A DNA stretch of 64,000 bases from Cohnella faecalis (GCF_003570905.1 NZ_QXJM01000040.1:186001-250000), one strand, 5' to 3'. Shown: positions 9,773 through 19,187, numbered from the stretch's first letter. Translations and numbers: made by a program. Notes: a model not told the origin generated them from the letters alone.

Positions 9773-10690
9773 TCAGCTTTCCGAATATCGACCGATCATT
9801 TTTTCGAGCTTTGCCTTGAATTGCCGTCTAAGCTCCCGGGGCTCCACAATCTCCACCCCTTCTCCGAAGCTTAATAGAATCGAGATCAGCCAGTCGGACG
9901 CGGCGATATCGTCTATCTTCAAGATTAGCGTTAAAGAACCGTCTTCATTAAAGTTTCTTGTCGCATCGTAAAAGGCGTCCATCGCCTTGGCGAGCGAATT
10001 GGCCGACACATTCAGGACGACCTCGGCGCGTCGGTGCCGCTCCATCCACTCATAGGCGTTGTTGCTCGGAGCCGCGTCGTGAGCACGCTGAAAAACTTCG
10101 GGCAGCGAGGCCAGCTCCATCATGCGCGACAGCTTAAACTCTCGGTAATCCTCGCGCGTTCGGCAATAGCCGTACAAGTACCAGGTGTGATTTTTATACA
10201 AGAGGCTGACCGGCTCGACGCGACGGTTCGTCCTTTCATTCTTGGCGTCAATGTAATCGAATCGCACGAGCTGCCTGGCCGTAATAGCCGTTCTAAGAAG
10301 GCGAAGACCCTGATTGCTTACCCTGCGATTGCCGATTTCCATGGACAGGCTCGGCGCTCCGTTATCCTTGCGAATGGTTTGCAGCCTGCGGACGGTTTCC
10401 ATCGCCTTCTCGTCCTTGAATACGGTCGACATGCTTTGAAGCAGCGTAATCAGCGACCCCACATCGTAGGAGCCCAGCAAGCTTTTGTCCATTTTGTATT
10501 CTTCTATAATTCCGTAGCCGCCGTTCACTCCCTGGTAGGATACGACCGGAATGCCTGCCGCGCAAATCGCCTCGATATCCCGATAGATCGTCCTTTGGGA
10601 TACCTTGTATTTGTCCGCCAGCTCGGAAGCCGAAATAATCTCGTTGTTAAGAAGCATGTAGATCATGGATATTAGGCGCTCGAGCTTCAT
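9773..10690 (-). CDS. YafY-type transcriptional regulator (HTH_11 + WYL domain)
   Basis: 305 aa. N-terminal DeoR-like winged helix-turn-helix (ELADKYKVSQRTIYRDIEAICAAGIPV, residues about 22-48), then a WYL domain (VRFDYIDAKNERTNRRVEPVSLLYKNHTWYLYGYCRTREDYREFKLSRM) and a C-terminal WCX region. WYL proteins bind nucleic acid or nucleotide ligands. Divergent from the DHA2 exporter at 10817 with about 125 bp between starts, so it is the obvious candidate regulator of that exporter (inference). Confidence 0.92.
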   Translation of the reverse strand: MKLERLISMIYMLLNNEIISASELADKYKVSQRTIYRDIEAICAAGIPVVSYQGVNGGYGIIEEYKMDKSLLGSYDVGSLITLLQSMSTVFKDEKAMETVRRLQTIRKDNGAPSLSMEIGNRRVSNQGLRLLRTAITARQLVRFDYIDAKNERTNRRVEPVSLLYKNHTWYLYGYCRTREDYREFKLSRMMELASLPEVFQRAHDAAPSNNAYEWMERHRRAEVVLNVSANSLAKAMDAFYDATRNFNEDGSLTLILKIDDIAASDWLISILLSFGEGVEIVEPRELRRQFKAKLEKMIGRYSES

Positions 10691-10816
10691 ACCGTCCCTC
10701 CCATCCTAATTCTTTTTTTAAGGCAGGCTGAAACTCAGACATAATGCTGTCATATATCGACCCTTACTATGAAGAGGAATAGAAAAGACATTCCAAGTGG
10801 AAGGAAAAAAATATCT

Positions 10817-12382
10817 ATGAGCGGAAAGCAAAATAAGCAGGGGTTCGTTATCGCCGGTCTTCTTCTCGCCATTCTGATGGCATCGATGGATAATTCAATC
10901 ATGGCGACCGCGATGGGCTCTATTATCGGCGAGCTGGGAGGCTTCGATAAATTCGTGTGGGCGACGTCCGCCTATATGGTGGCCGAGATGGCGGGAATGC
11001 CGATTTTCGGGAAGCTGTCGGATATGTATGGGCGCAAAAGATTTTTCATCTTCGGGATCGTCATGTTCATGCTGGGCTCCATCCTGTGCGGAACGGCTGA
11101 CTCCATGGTGCAATTAAGCGTGTACCGGGCCGTTCAAGGAATCGGAGCCGGAGCTTTGCTGCCGATCGTGTTCACGATTATGTTCGACGCCGTGCCATCG
11201 GATCAACGGGGGAAGCTTAGCGGCCTGTTCGGCGCTGTGTTCGGATTATCGAGCATCTTCGGTCCGCTCCTCGGGGCGTATATAACCGATCATATCGCTT
11301 GGCAATGGATTTTCTACATCAACCTGCCGATCGGACTAGTCTCCACCGGGATGATTGCTCTCTTCTACAAGGAATCCCGCGAGCATTCCAAGCAGCAAAT
11401 CGACTGGGCGGGCGCAATTTCCCTGGTCGGAGCGATCGTCTGCCTCATATTCGCCATGGAGCTTGGCGGCAAGCAATACGCCTGGGACTCCGTTCAAATC
11501 GAAGGACTGTTCGCGGGATTCGTTCTTCTGACCGCCGTCTTCCTGTACGCGGAGAAGCGCGCCAAGGAACCTATCATCTCGTTCCAAATGTTCAAGAATC
11601 GTCTGTTCGCCACCAGCAACGCGCTGGCGCTTCTTAGCGGAGCCGCATTCATTACGGCTTCCGTCTACATTCCGATTTTCGTTCAAGGCGTTCTAGGAGG
11701 CACGGCTACGAATTCCGGCCTCATTCTTCTTCCGATGATGCTGGGAACCGTCGTTACCGCGACGATGGGCGGTATGCTCATATCGAAGTTTTCATACCGT
11801 TCGATCATGATTCCTCCCTTGTTCGTCCTTGCGGCGGGCTTCGCGCTCCTGACGACTTTGACGCCGGATTCGTCCCGGTTGGTCATTACCGTCTACATGA
11901 TCATGATTGGCCTCGGGATTGGCGCTTCCTTCTCCGTATTAAGCAATTCCGTCATCCATTCGTTCCCGCTCAATCAACGGGGGGCGGCGAACTCTACGCT
12001 CGGCTTTCTTCGCTCCTTCGGAATGATGCTGGGCATTACCGTGTTCGGCATTCTGCAAAATCACTCGATGTCGCGGAAGTTGACCGAAGCTTTCGCGGGA
12101 AGCGATCAAGCGTCGCTCGCTCGCGATCTTAACTTGAGCGACCCGCATTCTCTGATGAACCCTGCGACCCGCGCCCAAATTCCGCCGGAGGCGTTGAGCA
12201 GAATAACGAATGGCCTCTCTTCCTCCATCCTCGATGCCTTTGCCTGGAGCCTTGTTCCGGCTCTGCTCGCTCTGGCTGTCGCTTTCCTGATGGGCAAGGA
12301 GAAGCATGAAGCCGAGCCGTCAGTTGCGAGCCGGAGCCCGCGGCCGGAACCTGCTCTGGGAGGACTGGAAGGCAACGCATAA
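10817..12382 (+). CDS. DHA2 family MFS multidrug exporter
   Basis: Drug:H+ antiporter of the 14-helix DHA2 family, about 521 aa from ATG 10817 with GGAAGGA upstream (an in-frame ATG at 10769 has none). Motifs: LAILMASMDNSIMATAM in helix 1 (D of motif D1), GKLSDMYGRKRFF (motif A), YRAVQGIGAGALLPI (motif B) and GLSSIFGPLLGAYI (motif C of antiporters). Substrates are not predictable. The stop codon TAA (12380-12382) is directly followed by the 52-bp repeat array. Divergent from the YafY-type regulator. Confidence 0.92.
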   Translation: MSGKQNKQGFVIAGLLLAILMASMDNSIMATAMGSIIGELGGFDKFVWATSAYMVAEMAGMPIFGKLSDMYGRKRFFIFGIVMFMLGSILCGTADSMVQLSVYRAVQGIGAGALLPIVFTIMFDAVPSDQRGKLSGLFGAVFGLSSIFGPLLGAYITDHIAWQWIFYINLPIGLVSTGMIALFYKESREHSKQQIDWAGAISLVGAIVCLIFAMELGGKQYAWDSVQIEGLFAGFVLLTAVFLYAEKRAKEPIISFQMFKNRLFATSNALALLSGAAFITASVYIPIFVQGVLGGTATNSGLILLPMMLGTVVTATMGGMLISKFSYRSIMIPPLFVLAAGFALLTTLTPDSSRLVITVYMIMIGLGIGASFSVLSNSVIHSFPLNQRGAANSTLGFLRSFGMMLGITVFGILQNHSMSRKLTEAFAGSDQASLARDLNLSDPHSLMNPATRAQIPPEALSRITNGLSSSILDAFAWSLVPALLALAVAFLMGKEKHEAEPSVASRSPRPEPALGGLEGNA

Positions 12383-13357
12383 GGAATCTCGTACCACTGT
12401 TGGCGCGTTCGATCACACTTTCCGCCGCATGTACGGAATCTCGTACCACTGTTGGCGCGCTCGACCACACTTTCCGCCGCATGTACGGAATCTCGTACCA
12501 CTGTTGGCGCGCTCGACCACAATTTCCGCCGCATGTACGGGATCTCGTACCACTGTTGGCGCGCTCGACCACACTTTCCGACGCATGTATGGGATCTCGT
12601 ACCACTGTTGGCGCGTTCGACCACACTTTCCGCCGCATGTACGGGATCTCATACCACTGTTGGCGCGCCCGATCACACTTTCCGCCGCATGTACGGGATC
12701 TCATACCACTGTTGGCGCGCTCGATCACACTTTCCGCCGCATGTACGGAATCTCGTACCACTGTTGGCGCGCCCGATCACACTTTCCGCCGCATGTACGG
12801 AATCTCGTACCACTGTTGGCGCGCTCGATCACACTTTCCGCCGCATGTACGGGATCTCATACCACTGTTGGCGCGCCCGATCACACTTTCCGCCGCATGT
12901 ATGGGATCTCGTACCACTGTTGGCGCGCTCGACCACACTTTCCGACGCATGTACGGAATCTCGTACCACTGTTGGCGCGCTCGACCACACTTTCCGCCGC
13001 ATGTACGGGATCTCGTACCACTGTTGGCGAGCTCGACCACACTTTCCGCCGCATGTATGGGATCTCGTACCACTGTTGGCGCGCTCGACCACACTTTCCG
13101 CCGCATGTACGGAATCTCGTACCACTGTTGGCGCGCTCGACCACACTTTCCGCCGCATGTACGGGATCTCGTACCACTGTTGGCGCGCCCGACCACACTT
13201 TCCGCCGCATGTATGGGATCTCGTACCACTGTTGGCGCGTTCGACCACACTTTCCGCCGCATGTACGGGATCTCATACCACTGTTGGCGCGCCCGATCAC
13301 ACTTTCCGCCGCATGTACGGGATCTCATACCACTGTTGGCGCGCTCGATCACACTTT
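12383..13357 (+). repeat. 52-bp minisatellite, 18.75 tandem copies
   Basis: Units begin at 12383 and every 52 bases to 13319: 18 full units plus 39 bases of a nineteenth. There are no length variants, only point substitutions at a few sites (GGA/GGG ATCTC G/A at the start, GTTCGA/GCTCGA/GCCCGA and ACC/ATC in the middle, CCGCCG/CCGACG and TAC/TAT at the end). The conserved core reads CGTACCACTGTTGGCG, then CACACTTTCCGCCGCATGTA. The array begins one base after the exporter stop codon and ends seven bases before the stop of the convergent GNAT gene. No TAA, TAG or TGA occurs on the plus strand, so all three plus frames stay open; I do not regard these as proteins. No unique spacers, so not CRISPR. 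Related to the array at 21182. Confidence 0.97.
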
Positions 13358-13364
13358 AATGGAG

Positions 13365-13820
13365 CTATCTCTCTGGTCCTTCCAGACTTTGCGGGGCAGC
13401 TCCATCTTTTGAATACACCGAAAAACCGCTTCTTTTGTCCCAACCCGTTCTGCTCCAGAATTGTTGGCCTGCTTCATTATCGTCCAGAACGAAGATGTGG
13501 CATTTATCGATGCCCTCTTCCTTCAGCCTGCCCATGCTTAAATCCACCAGCCTTTGAGCGATTCCTTGCTTTCTGAATTCCTGCTTCACGGCAACGTGAT
13601 AAATATACCCTCTCCGGCCGTCATGCCCGCTGAGTATAGTTCCGACGATGTCCCCTTCCGCTTCGTACACATAGCTGAGCCTGCTGTTTCTGTTCAGATA
13701 CATTTCAATATTTTGTCTGGAATCGGCTTCGCTCAATGCCAGTCCATCGATGGAGCTCCATAATTCAATCATCTGATCGTAGTCATGAATGGTCATCTCC
13801 CGGATCACGTTCAGCCCCAC
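13365..13820 (-). CDS. GNAT family N-acetyltransferase
   Basis: 151 aa. The acetyl-CoA binding motif A is visible as YIYHVAVKQEFRKQGIAQRLVD (V..EFR.QGIA), preceded by VGTILSGHDGRRG and followed by CHIFVLDDNEAGQQFWSRTGW (motif B). Start GTG 13820 with AGAAGG just upstream; an internal ATG is possible. Substrate unknown. An 8-bp inverted repeat (ATGGAGCT at 13359-13366 and AGCTCCAT at 13397-13404) straddles the 3' end. Confidence 0.88.
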   Translation of the reverse strand: MGLNVIREMTIHDYDQMIELWSSIDGLALSEADSRQNIEMYLNRNSRLSYVYEAEGDIVGTILSGHDGRRGYIYHVAVKQEFRKQGIAQRLVDLSMGRLKEEGIDKCHIFVLDDNEAGQQFWSRTGWDKRSGFSVYSKDGAAPQSLEGPER

Positions 13821-13902
13821 ACCCTTCTGCTAGTTTTTTATGTACACCCCTAGTATAGTAACGAGACTTGAATTGAACAAATGAATAATAGAGTTCGCTA
13901 AT

Positions 13903-14047
13903 TCACTTTATAAATAAGAGTCTCATAAGGGCAGCTTCGTCCGCCTCGTCTTTTCCCGTCCTGTAGATGATTTCTTTGCTTCGATCGAAAAATTCCTTCC
14001 CTTCCCCATCGTCCGTGATTTCCTTTTCTCGGACTGCGTATTTTCAT
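13903..14047 (-). pseudogene. Possible small gene (about 48 aa) with a frameshift at its start
   Basis: On the minus strand GAGGAGAACCT precedes ATG at 14047. The literal frame gives a basic, unconvincing peptide. The neighbouring frame reads EITDDGEGKEFFDRSKEIIY then RTGKDEADEAALMRLLFIK with coding-like codon choice, and has no start of its own. Removing one A from the AAAA after the ATG (14041-14044) joins the ATG to that frame as MKYAVREKEITDDGEGKEFF. No family recognised. Confidence is low because it is short and the case rests on a proposed indel. Confidence 0.35.
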
Positions 14048-14131
14048 AGGTTCTCCTCACGAATGCGAACTGATGTTTGTATCGATTGTACCACAATTGC
14101 TAAACCCGCATAAAGCGTGGGACTTTTGTAG

Positions 14132-14180
14132 AAAAAAAACAAACCTCCGCTCCCGCTTTTACAGCGAAGATGGAGGTTTG
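14132..14180 (-). terminator. Rho-independent terminator of the transglutaminase-uvrA-peptidase operon
   Basis: CAAACCTCC (14140-14148) pairs with GGAGGTTTG (14172-14180). On the minus strand the stem is followed by eight Us (As at 14132-14139). It overlaps the last codons of the peptidase gene. Confidence 0.85.
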
Positions 14181-14932
14181 CTCATTTGTATTTTCCATTG
14201 CTCGTATAATTTCTCGAATGAATTATTCAAAATCCGCTCGATCTGCTTGGGATTTCTGACGATCCTGTTCAAAGCATCGGCTCCATACGTATCGGCCATA
14301 TATTGAACGAACGTTCCGCAGTAAAAGTAAGCCGCGCTGCCAGCCTCGTCAAAATAATCGGGACTCTTCAATTGCTCAAGCGTCGGCAGATCAAAGAAAA
14401 CGGCCCTTCGTTGAAGTTCTTTTCCAAGCTGATTGGACGCGTAGTACGCAGCCCCTTCGTCGAGCCACTTCACTCGCCCGACGCTCGGATTGATTTGTTG
14501 AATGACGGCATGAACAAACTCGTGAACGATTTGATCGGTATATTCCTCCCGCGTCTCGGGATCGTCCAGATTGGCTGGCGTATATACCTTAATAATCTTC
14601 TCGGAAGCTACATAAGACCCTTCAGTCGCCCGGCCCATCATCGTTTGAAATTCGCTCTTGTCCGTATATACGTAGATCGAAGTCTTGTCAGAAAGCTCAT
14701 AGTCGAATAGCTTAGCGATCCGACTGTAATTCGATTCAAAGGCTTCCGACAGAATCGTAATTACACGGTTAACATTCTCAGGCAAATCCGGACTATAAAA
14801 TAAACCGTGATCCGTTTCCTTGATTAACGGCAATTCCGCCGACGCAGTCTTATCGGTCCCATCTCCCGAGCAAGCCGTAGCGAAAATCAATAATGCGATC
14901 AGACTTGCCCCCACGAATCGATTCCACTTCAT
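14159..14932 (-). CDS. Lipoprotein with gluzincin (peptidase MA-like) zinc metallopeptidase domain
   Basis: 257 aa from ATG 14932. Lipoprotein signal with lipobox FATAC (Cys21), then a linker and a peptidase MA-like domain with HEFVH (residues 137-141) and the downstream glutamate in WLDEGAAYY (Glu159), which together form the zinc site. Predicted to be anchored outside the membrane. The ATG overlaps the stop of the uvrA-like frame (ATGA at 14929-14932), so it is translationally coupled to it; a longer ORF reading back into uvrA is not the real start. A strong terminator follows. Confidence 0.82.
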   Translation of the reverse strand: MKWNRFVGASLIALLIFATACSGDGTDKTASAELPLIKETDHGLFYSPDLPENVNRVITILSEAFESNYSRIAKLFDYELSDKTSIYVYTDKSEFQTMMGRATEGSYVASEKIIKVYTPANLDDPETREEYTDQIVHEFVHAVIQQINPSVGRVKWLDEGAAYYASNQLGKELQRRAVFFDLPTLEQLKSPDYFDEAGSAAYFYCGTFVQYMADTYGADALNRIVRNPKQIERILNNSFEKLYEQWKIQMSKPPSSL

Positions 14933-17402
14933 CTCGCGTCGCCTTCCATCCGGTTTGAGTCCGACACGCCCCCGAGCCCTAGCGGCAATCGAGCCTGCAT
15001 CCTCCATTCTTCCGGCGTTCCTTCCGCGATAATGGTTCCTCCCTTGGGGCCTCCCTCCGGTCCCAATTCGATCAAATAATCGCAATAGGACAACACGTAA
15101 GGATCGTGCTCGATCACGAGAACGGAATGATTGTCGGTTACCAATTGATTAAGCAGAACGAGCAGCTTTTCCGCATCGTAGTAGCTCAGACCTACCGTCG
15201 GCTCGTCCAGAACGTACAAATAGCGGCCTTTTTTGTTCTTGCCCAATTCCTTCGCTAGCTTCAACCGTTGCGCTTCCCCGCCGCTCAAGGTCGTCAGGCT
15301 TTGTCCCAAGCCCATATAGCCCATTCCCAAATCCTCGATCGTGCCGAGCAGCTTCCGAATGCGGGGAAATTCATTCAGCGCGACAAGCGCCTCGGATACG
15401 GACATCTCCAAATAATCCGCTATCGTATAGCCGTTGCAGCGAATCTCCAATACTGCCCGCTTGAACCGCTTGCCCTCGCAAGCCGAGCATCTATCCTGAA
15501 CAGGCAAGCTCCCAAGCCATCTCTTCACGACTCCGCTTCCGTTGCAGGCCGGACAGGAGCCTGTCGAATTGAAGGAGAAGAAGCCCGCGTCGAATCCTTG
15601 CTCCAGCGCCTCAGCTTGCGCCGCGAACATTTTTCGAACTCCATCCCATACGCCCAAATACGTAGCTACGCAGGAGCTCTCGAATCTTCTTGCCAATCTT
15701 TGCGTGACGACGCAATAGCCGTCCAAATGCTCGACCCCTTCAACCTCCGCTTGCGGCGGAACGAAGCCGATCTCTCCTTCCCCATCCTCCCCCTCGTCTT
15801 CCCGCGCTCCCGCTTTCTCTTGAAAAGACGCGTGTAGTCCGGGCAGCAGAGAGTCGATAATCAAGGAGCTTTTGCCGCTGCCCGACACTCCGCATACTCC
15901 TACGATAGCACGCAGAGGAATATCCGCCGTCACGTTCTTAAGATTGTGCGTTCTCGCATTCCGAATCGTCAGCTTGGGGAAGCCTCGTCGCGGACGAAAC
16001 GATAGCTCTTGACCGGTTGGCTCTTCTGCTTCAGATAGGCGGCCGTCAGGGATTCGCCGCATCTCGCGAAGCCGTCGTAGTCGCCCTGGTACCGGACTTC
16101 GCCGCCGAGCTTGCCCGCCATCGGCCCGAAATCGATAATATGCTCGGCGCGCCGGATGACGCTCTCGTCATGCTCGACCACGATGACCGTATTGCCCTGC
16201 TCTTTCAAGCGCAGGAAGCTTTCAATAAGCTTCGCTTTCTCCGTCTCGTGCAGCCCGGCCGTCGGCTCGTCGAAAATATAAACGATCGAGTTCATTCTCG
16301 CCGTCAAATGAGACATAATATGAAGCCGCTGCGCTTCTCCGCCGCTTAACGTAGGAGTTTCCCGATACAGGTTCAAGTGGGACAGCCCGACCGTCTCCAA
16401 ACATTCCAGCTTCCTCGCCATTTCTTGCAAAATATGATTCGTAAAGGGGCTGCCGGCTCTGGAGGCCCGATAGCGAGCGATGAACTCCTTCAATTCGAGC
16501 GCGTCCATGAGGCATAGCTCCCCGATATGCCGGTTCTCAAGCCGGATATCGAACGCTTGCCTGCTTATGCGATAGCCTTGGCAGCTTGGACACGCTCTCT
16601 TAATTTGCAGCTCGGGAAACCGTTTGAAATCGATCTTCTTTATTTTCTCTTCGATAACGACTTCTACGCCGTAGAAGATAAGAGGCTTCTCCTTCTTCGA
16701 TTGCGTGCGTCTCGGACGATAGGTTAAGAAGACGCTTCTGGCTTCCTCCGACAACGCCGAGAACGGCGTATCCGTCGAGCAGCCGTAAGCTGCCGCGAAG
16801 TTGTCCAGCCTTCCGGCAATATAAGCTTTCGCTTCCTTCGTCTTGTTCGGGAACCGATAGGCGAGATCGTGCCACTGCTCCAGCGAAGCGGAAGCATCCG
16901 GCCAAAGATGCCGGAAATTGACCTCGGTAACGCTTCCTCTTCCGTCGCATTGCGGGCAGGCGCCGTGGGGAGAATTGAACATGAACATCCCCGGCAGCCG
17001 ATCTTCCCGACCCCGGTCGCGACCCGTTTCGCTTGCGCTGACGCCCTCTTGCGCATAGACATTCGCCAGCAGGTTCAGAAGACGCGTAGTCGTCCCGACC
17101 GTCGAGCGAGGATTGATGGAGCTGACCGTTCTTTGCCTAGCCGCAATCGTTGGACTCAAGCCTTCTATGTAATCGAAGGAGTCCCAACCGAAGCTGTCGT
17201 GGCTGATCCCCGATGCCTCCAAGTAGACTCTCTGGCCTTCCTTGTGAAGCGTATCGAAAATAAAGCTGGATTTCCCCGAGCCGCTTACTCCCGTAACGAC
17301 GACGAACCGATTTTTGGGAATGGAAACGCGGACGTTGCGGAGGTTATGCAGCCTTGCGTTGTACACTTCGATAGTGTTCATAGCATTATCCTTTGGGTTC
17401 AT
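14929..17402 (-). pseudogene. UvrA-like ABC ATPase (class II/III UvrA paralogue), frameshifted in the middle
   Basis: Two consecutive frames make one tandem-ABC UvrA-type protein. The first (17402-15969) has Walker A GVSGSGKSSF, a zinc motif pair CPQCDGRG ... CPSCQGYR, signature LSGGEAQRLH and Walker B YIFDEPTAGLH, then stops after VRDEASPS. The second resumes as PKLTIRNARTHNLKNV with GVSGSGKSSLIIDS, CPACNGSG ... CSACEGKR, LSGGEAQRLKLA and LYVLDEPTVGL, ending at 14929. The join is a four-C coding run (Gs at 15976-15979); one more C restores a frame of about 824 aa. Start ATG 17402 (GAGGAA upstream) or ATG 17381 (AAAGGA upstream). Such paralogues are often linked to resistance to DNA-targeting drugs. 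Likely a sequencing indel; a genuine split cannot be excluded. Confidence 0.85.
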
Positions 17403-17405
17403 TGA

Positions 17406-18197
17406 TCATTCCTCGTATTGAAGACAAGCATTCTCCGCATGGAGCCTGCGAACCGAAGCGATATTCGCATCGGGATCCTGCAAATAAATCGCCAGCTCGT
17501 CCAACAGCTGCAGCGCTTCCTCATTGGAACCGTCAATCGCTTGTTTTCCTATCGGAGGAAAATCCCAATAACGCGGCTCCCGGCCCAAAATCGCGCTCAT
17601 ATCGTGACACAGATTGTTGCGGATATACGAGAGTCCCCATGACGTCTTGGCTCCGAACAGACGCGGATTGATTTCGTTATTGCGGGCCATTAACCAGGCA
17701 TCCCCCGCCAATATGAAGCCTTCCCGAATGTCGACGATCTCCCGATCCGGGTCCACAAGCACCCATCGCTCTTCCCGGTCGTTCCACACCTCGCATATCC
17801 AATGATCCACATGCTTGGCCGCGCGGTCGGAGAGATAGCTGGCGAACCCGACCCGGCATCTTGCCGGAACGTTCCGGGAGCGCAATATCGATAGAAGAAG
17901 CAACGCGTGGTAGCGGCACGATAAAATAAGCCGTTCATTCGGAGCGCGATCCATAAGAAGTCCGTTCGCATTGCGCTCTTCCAGAGCTTCGAGCATATCG
18001 GCAACCGTATCGAATCGCGCGTCTTCTCTTTTGGCGGACTTTAACGAATGCTTGAATCGGTCGGTATTGTCGGGGTGTATAAGCTGCGCCTTGATGAGAC
18101 GGCACAGCGACGGCAAATCCTCGGGAAGACCCTCGTAAAGATCGACCAGCTCCCCCGGGTCGGTCGTTCTCGTCAATTGGGCATACGCGGTGCTCAT
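17406..18197 (-). CDS. Transglutaminase-like domain protein
   Basis: 263 aa, cytoplasmic (no signal). The papain-like triad of the transglutaminase core is present: Cys94 in ILSCRYHALLLLSILRSRNVPARCRVGF, His132 in KHVDHWICEVW and Asp149 in WVLVDPD. Proteins of this fold may be proteases, amidases or cross-linkers; the substrate is unknown. The stop codon lies three bases before the start of the uvrA-like gene, so the two are one operon together with the lipoprotein peptidase. Confidence 0.85.
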   Translation of the reverse strand: MSTAYAQLTRTTDPGELVDLYEGLPEDLPSLCRLIKAQLIHPDNTDRFKHSLKSAKREDARFDTVADMLEALEERNANGLLMDRAPNERLILSCRYHALLLLSILRSRNVPARCRVGFASYLSDRAAKHVDHWICEVWNDREERWVLVDPDREIVDIREGFILAGDAWLMARNNEINPRLFGAKTSWGLSYIRNNLCHDMSAILGREPRYWDFPPIGKQAIDGSNEEALQLLDELAIYLQDPDANIASVRRLHAENACLQYEE

Positions 18198-18225
18198 CGC
18201 TCGATCACGGCCTCCACTGGCATTT

Positions 18226-19089
18226 TTATTGAATAGGGATATAGATCTTCATAGCTAAACAGCCGGGAACGGAATGACGGACATCCGTCACCTCGAAATC
18301 GGGACCCTCTCTCCGCTCATAATTGGAATTGGGCAGCCATGTCCCGTAAATGTATCGCCACAAGCTCTGGTTGAATTCGGGAGCGCCGTTCGCCTTGAAT
18401 TCCGCATAGGTTCCCCCGGGTATTTCGAAATGGACGAAGCCCGTCTCCCGATTGCCGAATGAATGGACTTCTTCGCCTATAATGAACGAGAAATCGCCGT
18501 TATCTTCATAGTATGCTCCGATGCCATATGGAAAATCGGGCTTGGCGCGATCGGTAATTCGCTCGTAATATCCGTTCACTCCGAAGTGGTCGTAAAATCC
18601 GGGAATGTCCGCGAAGTAGCTGCCGTTGTTCAAGCTGGTTTTGTATTCATGACCCACAATCTTCATAGGCTCCAGCCGAACGAGATCGGGCTTGCGCAGC
18701 TTCGTCTCTTCGTTCGCTCTACCTGAATAGTCCCGAAAGTCGACTTTGTTCTGCATATTCAATCGATAGTCGTTCTTCCGGTATTCTGCGGGAGTCACCC
18801 CGAAGAAGCCGGCGAAGGAGCGAGTGAACGCTTCGTGAGAGCCGTATCGGCATGATAGCGCGATATCCAGCAAACTCCCGTTCGTTTCCTTGACGACCTT
18901 CGCCGCTTCCGACAGCCTTCTCTTGCGGATATATTCATGGACCGTAAATCCGGTAATGAGGTGAAAGAGCCGCTGAAAATGAAAGGCCGAAAAGCAAGCC
19001 TGCGCGGCAATTTCCTTCATATCCACATCCTCATGAAGCCGATTTTCGATGAACTCTATCGCGTTTTGAACCCGGGTGTAATCGTTCAT
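18226..19089 (-). CDS. AraC-type regulator with GyrI-like effector-binding domain
   Basis: 287 aa. N-terminal AraC double helix-turn-helix (residues about 8-107: DVDMKEIAAQACFSAFHFQRLF and DIALSCRYGSHEAFTRSFAGFFGVTPAEYRKN), then a C-terminal GyrI/BmrR-like ligand domain (LVRLEPMKIVGHEYKT ... FPYGIGAYYEDNGDFSFIIG ... IPGGTYAEFKANGAPE). This Rob-like architecture senses small hydrophobic compounds. Ends 28 bases before the start of the transglutaminase-like gene, so it may be read through into that operon. Confidence 0.9.
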   Translation of the reverse strand: MNDYTRVQNAIEFIENRLHEDVDMKEIAAQACFSAFHFQRLFHLITGFTVHEYIRKRRLSEAAKVVKETNGSLLDIALSCRYGSHEAFTRSFAGFFGVTPAEYRKNDYRLNMQNKVDFRDYSGRANEETKLRKPDLVRLEPMKIVGHEYKTSLNNGSYFADIPGFYDHFGVNGYYERITDRAKPDFPYGIGAYYEDNGDFSFIIGEEVHSFGNRETGFVHFEIPGGTYAEFKANGAPEFNQSLWRYIYGTWLPNSNYERREGPDFEVTDVRHSVPGCLAMKIYIPIQ

Positions 19090-19187
19090 TGCGCTTTATC
19101 CTTTGGCCAAAGGGTTTGTTTAGTCTTATCTTACATGATTTCTTCGTTCCTTATTTGATTTTCCGTGCTAAAATCCGGCAATCGGCT

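Noticed and set aside
12383..13357. CRISPR array
   Set aside because: There is no repeat/spacer alternation; the whole 52-bp unit recurs with only point changes, and no cas genes are nearby.
12306..13576. Long open frames in all plus and several minus frames through the 52-bp array
   Set aside because: They exist only because the repeat unit has no stop trinucleotide on the plus strand and 52 is coprime to three. None has a ribosome site, and the peptides cycle through all three frames of the same DNA.
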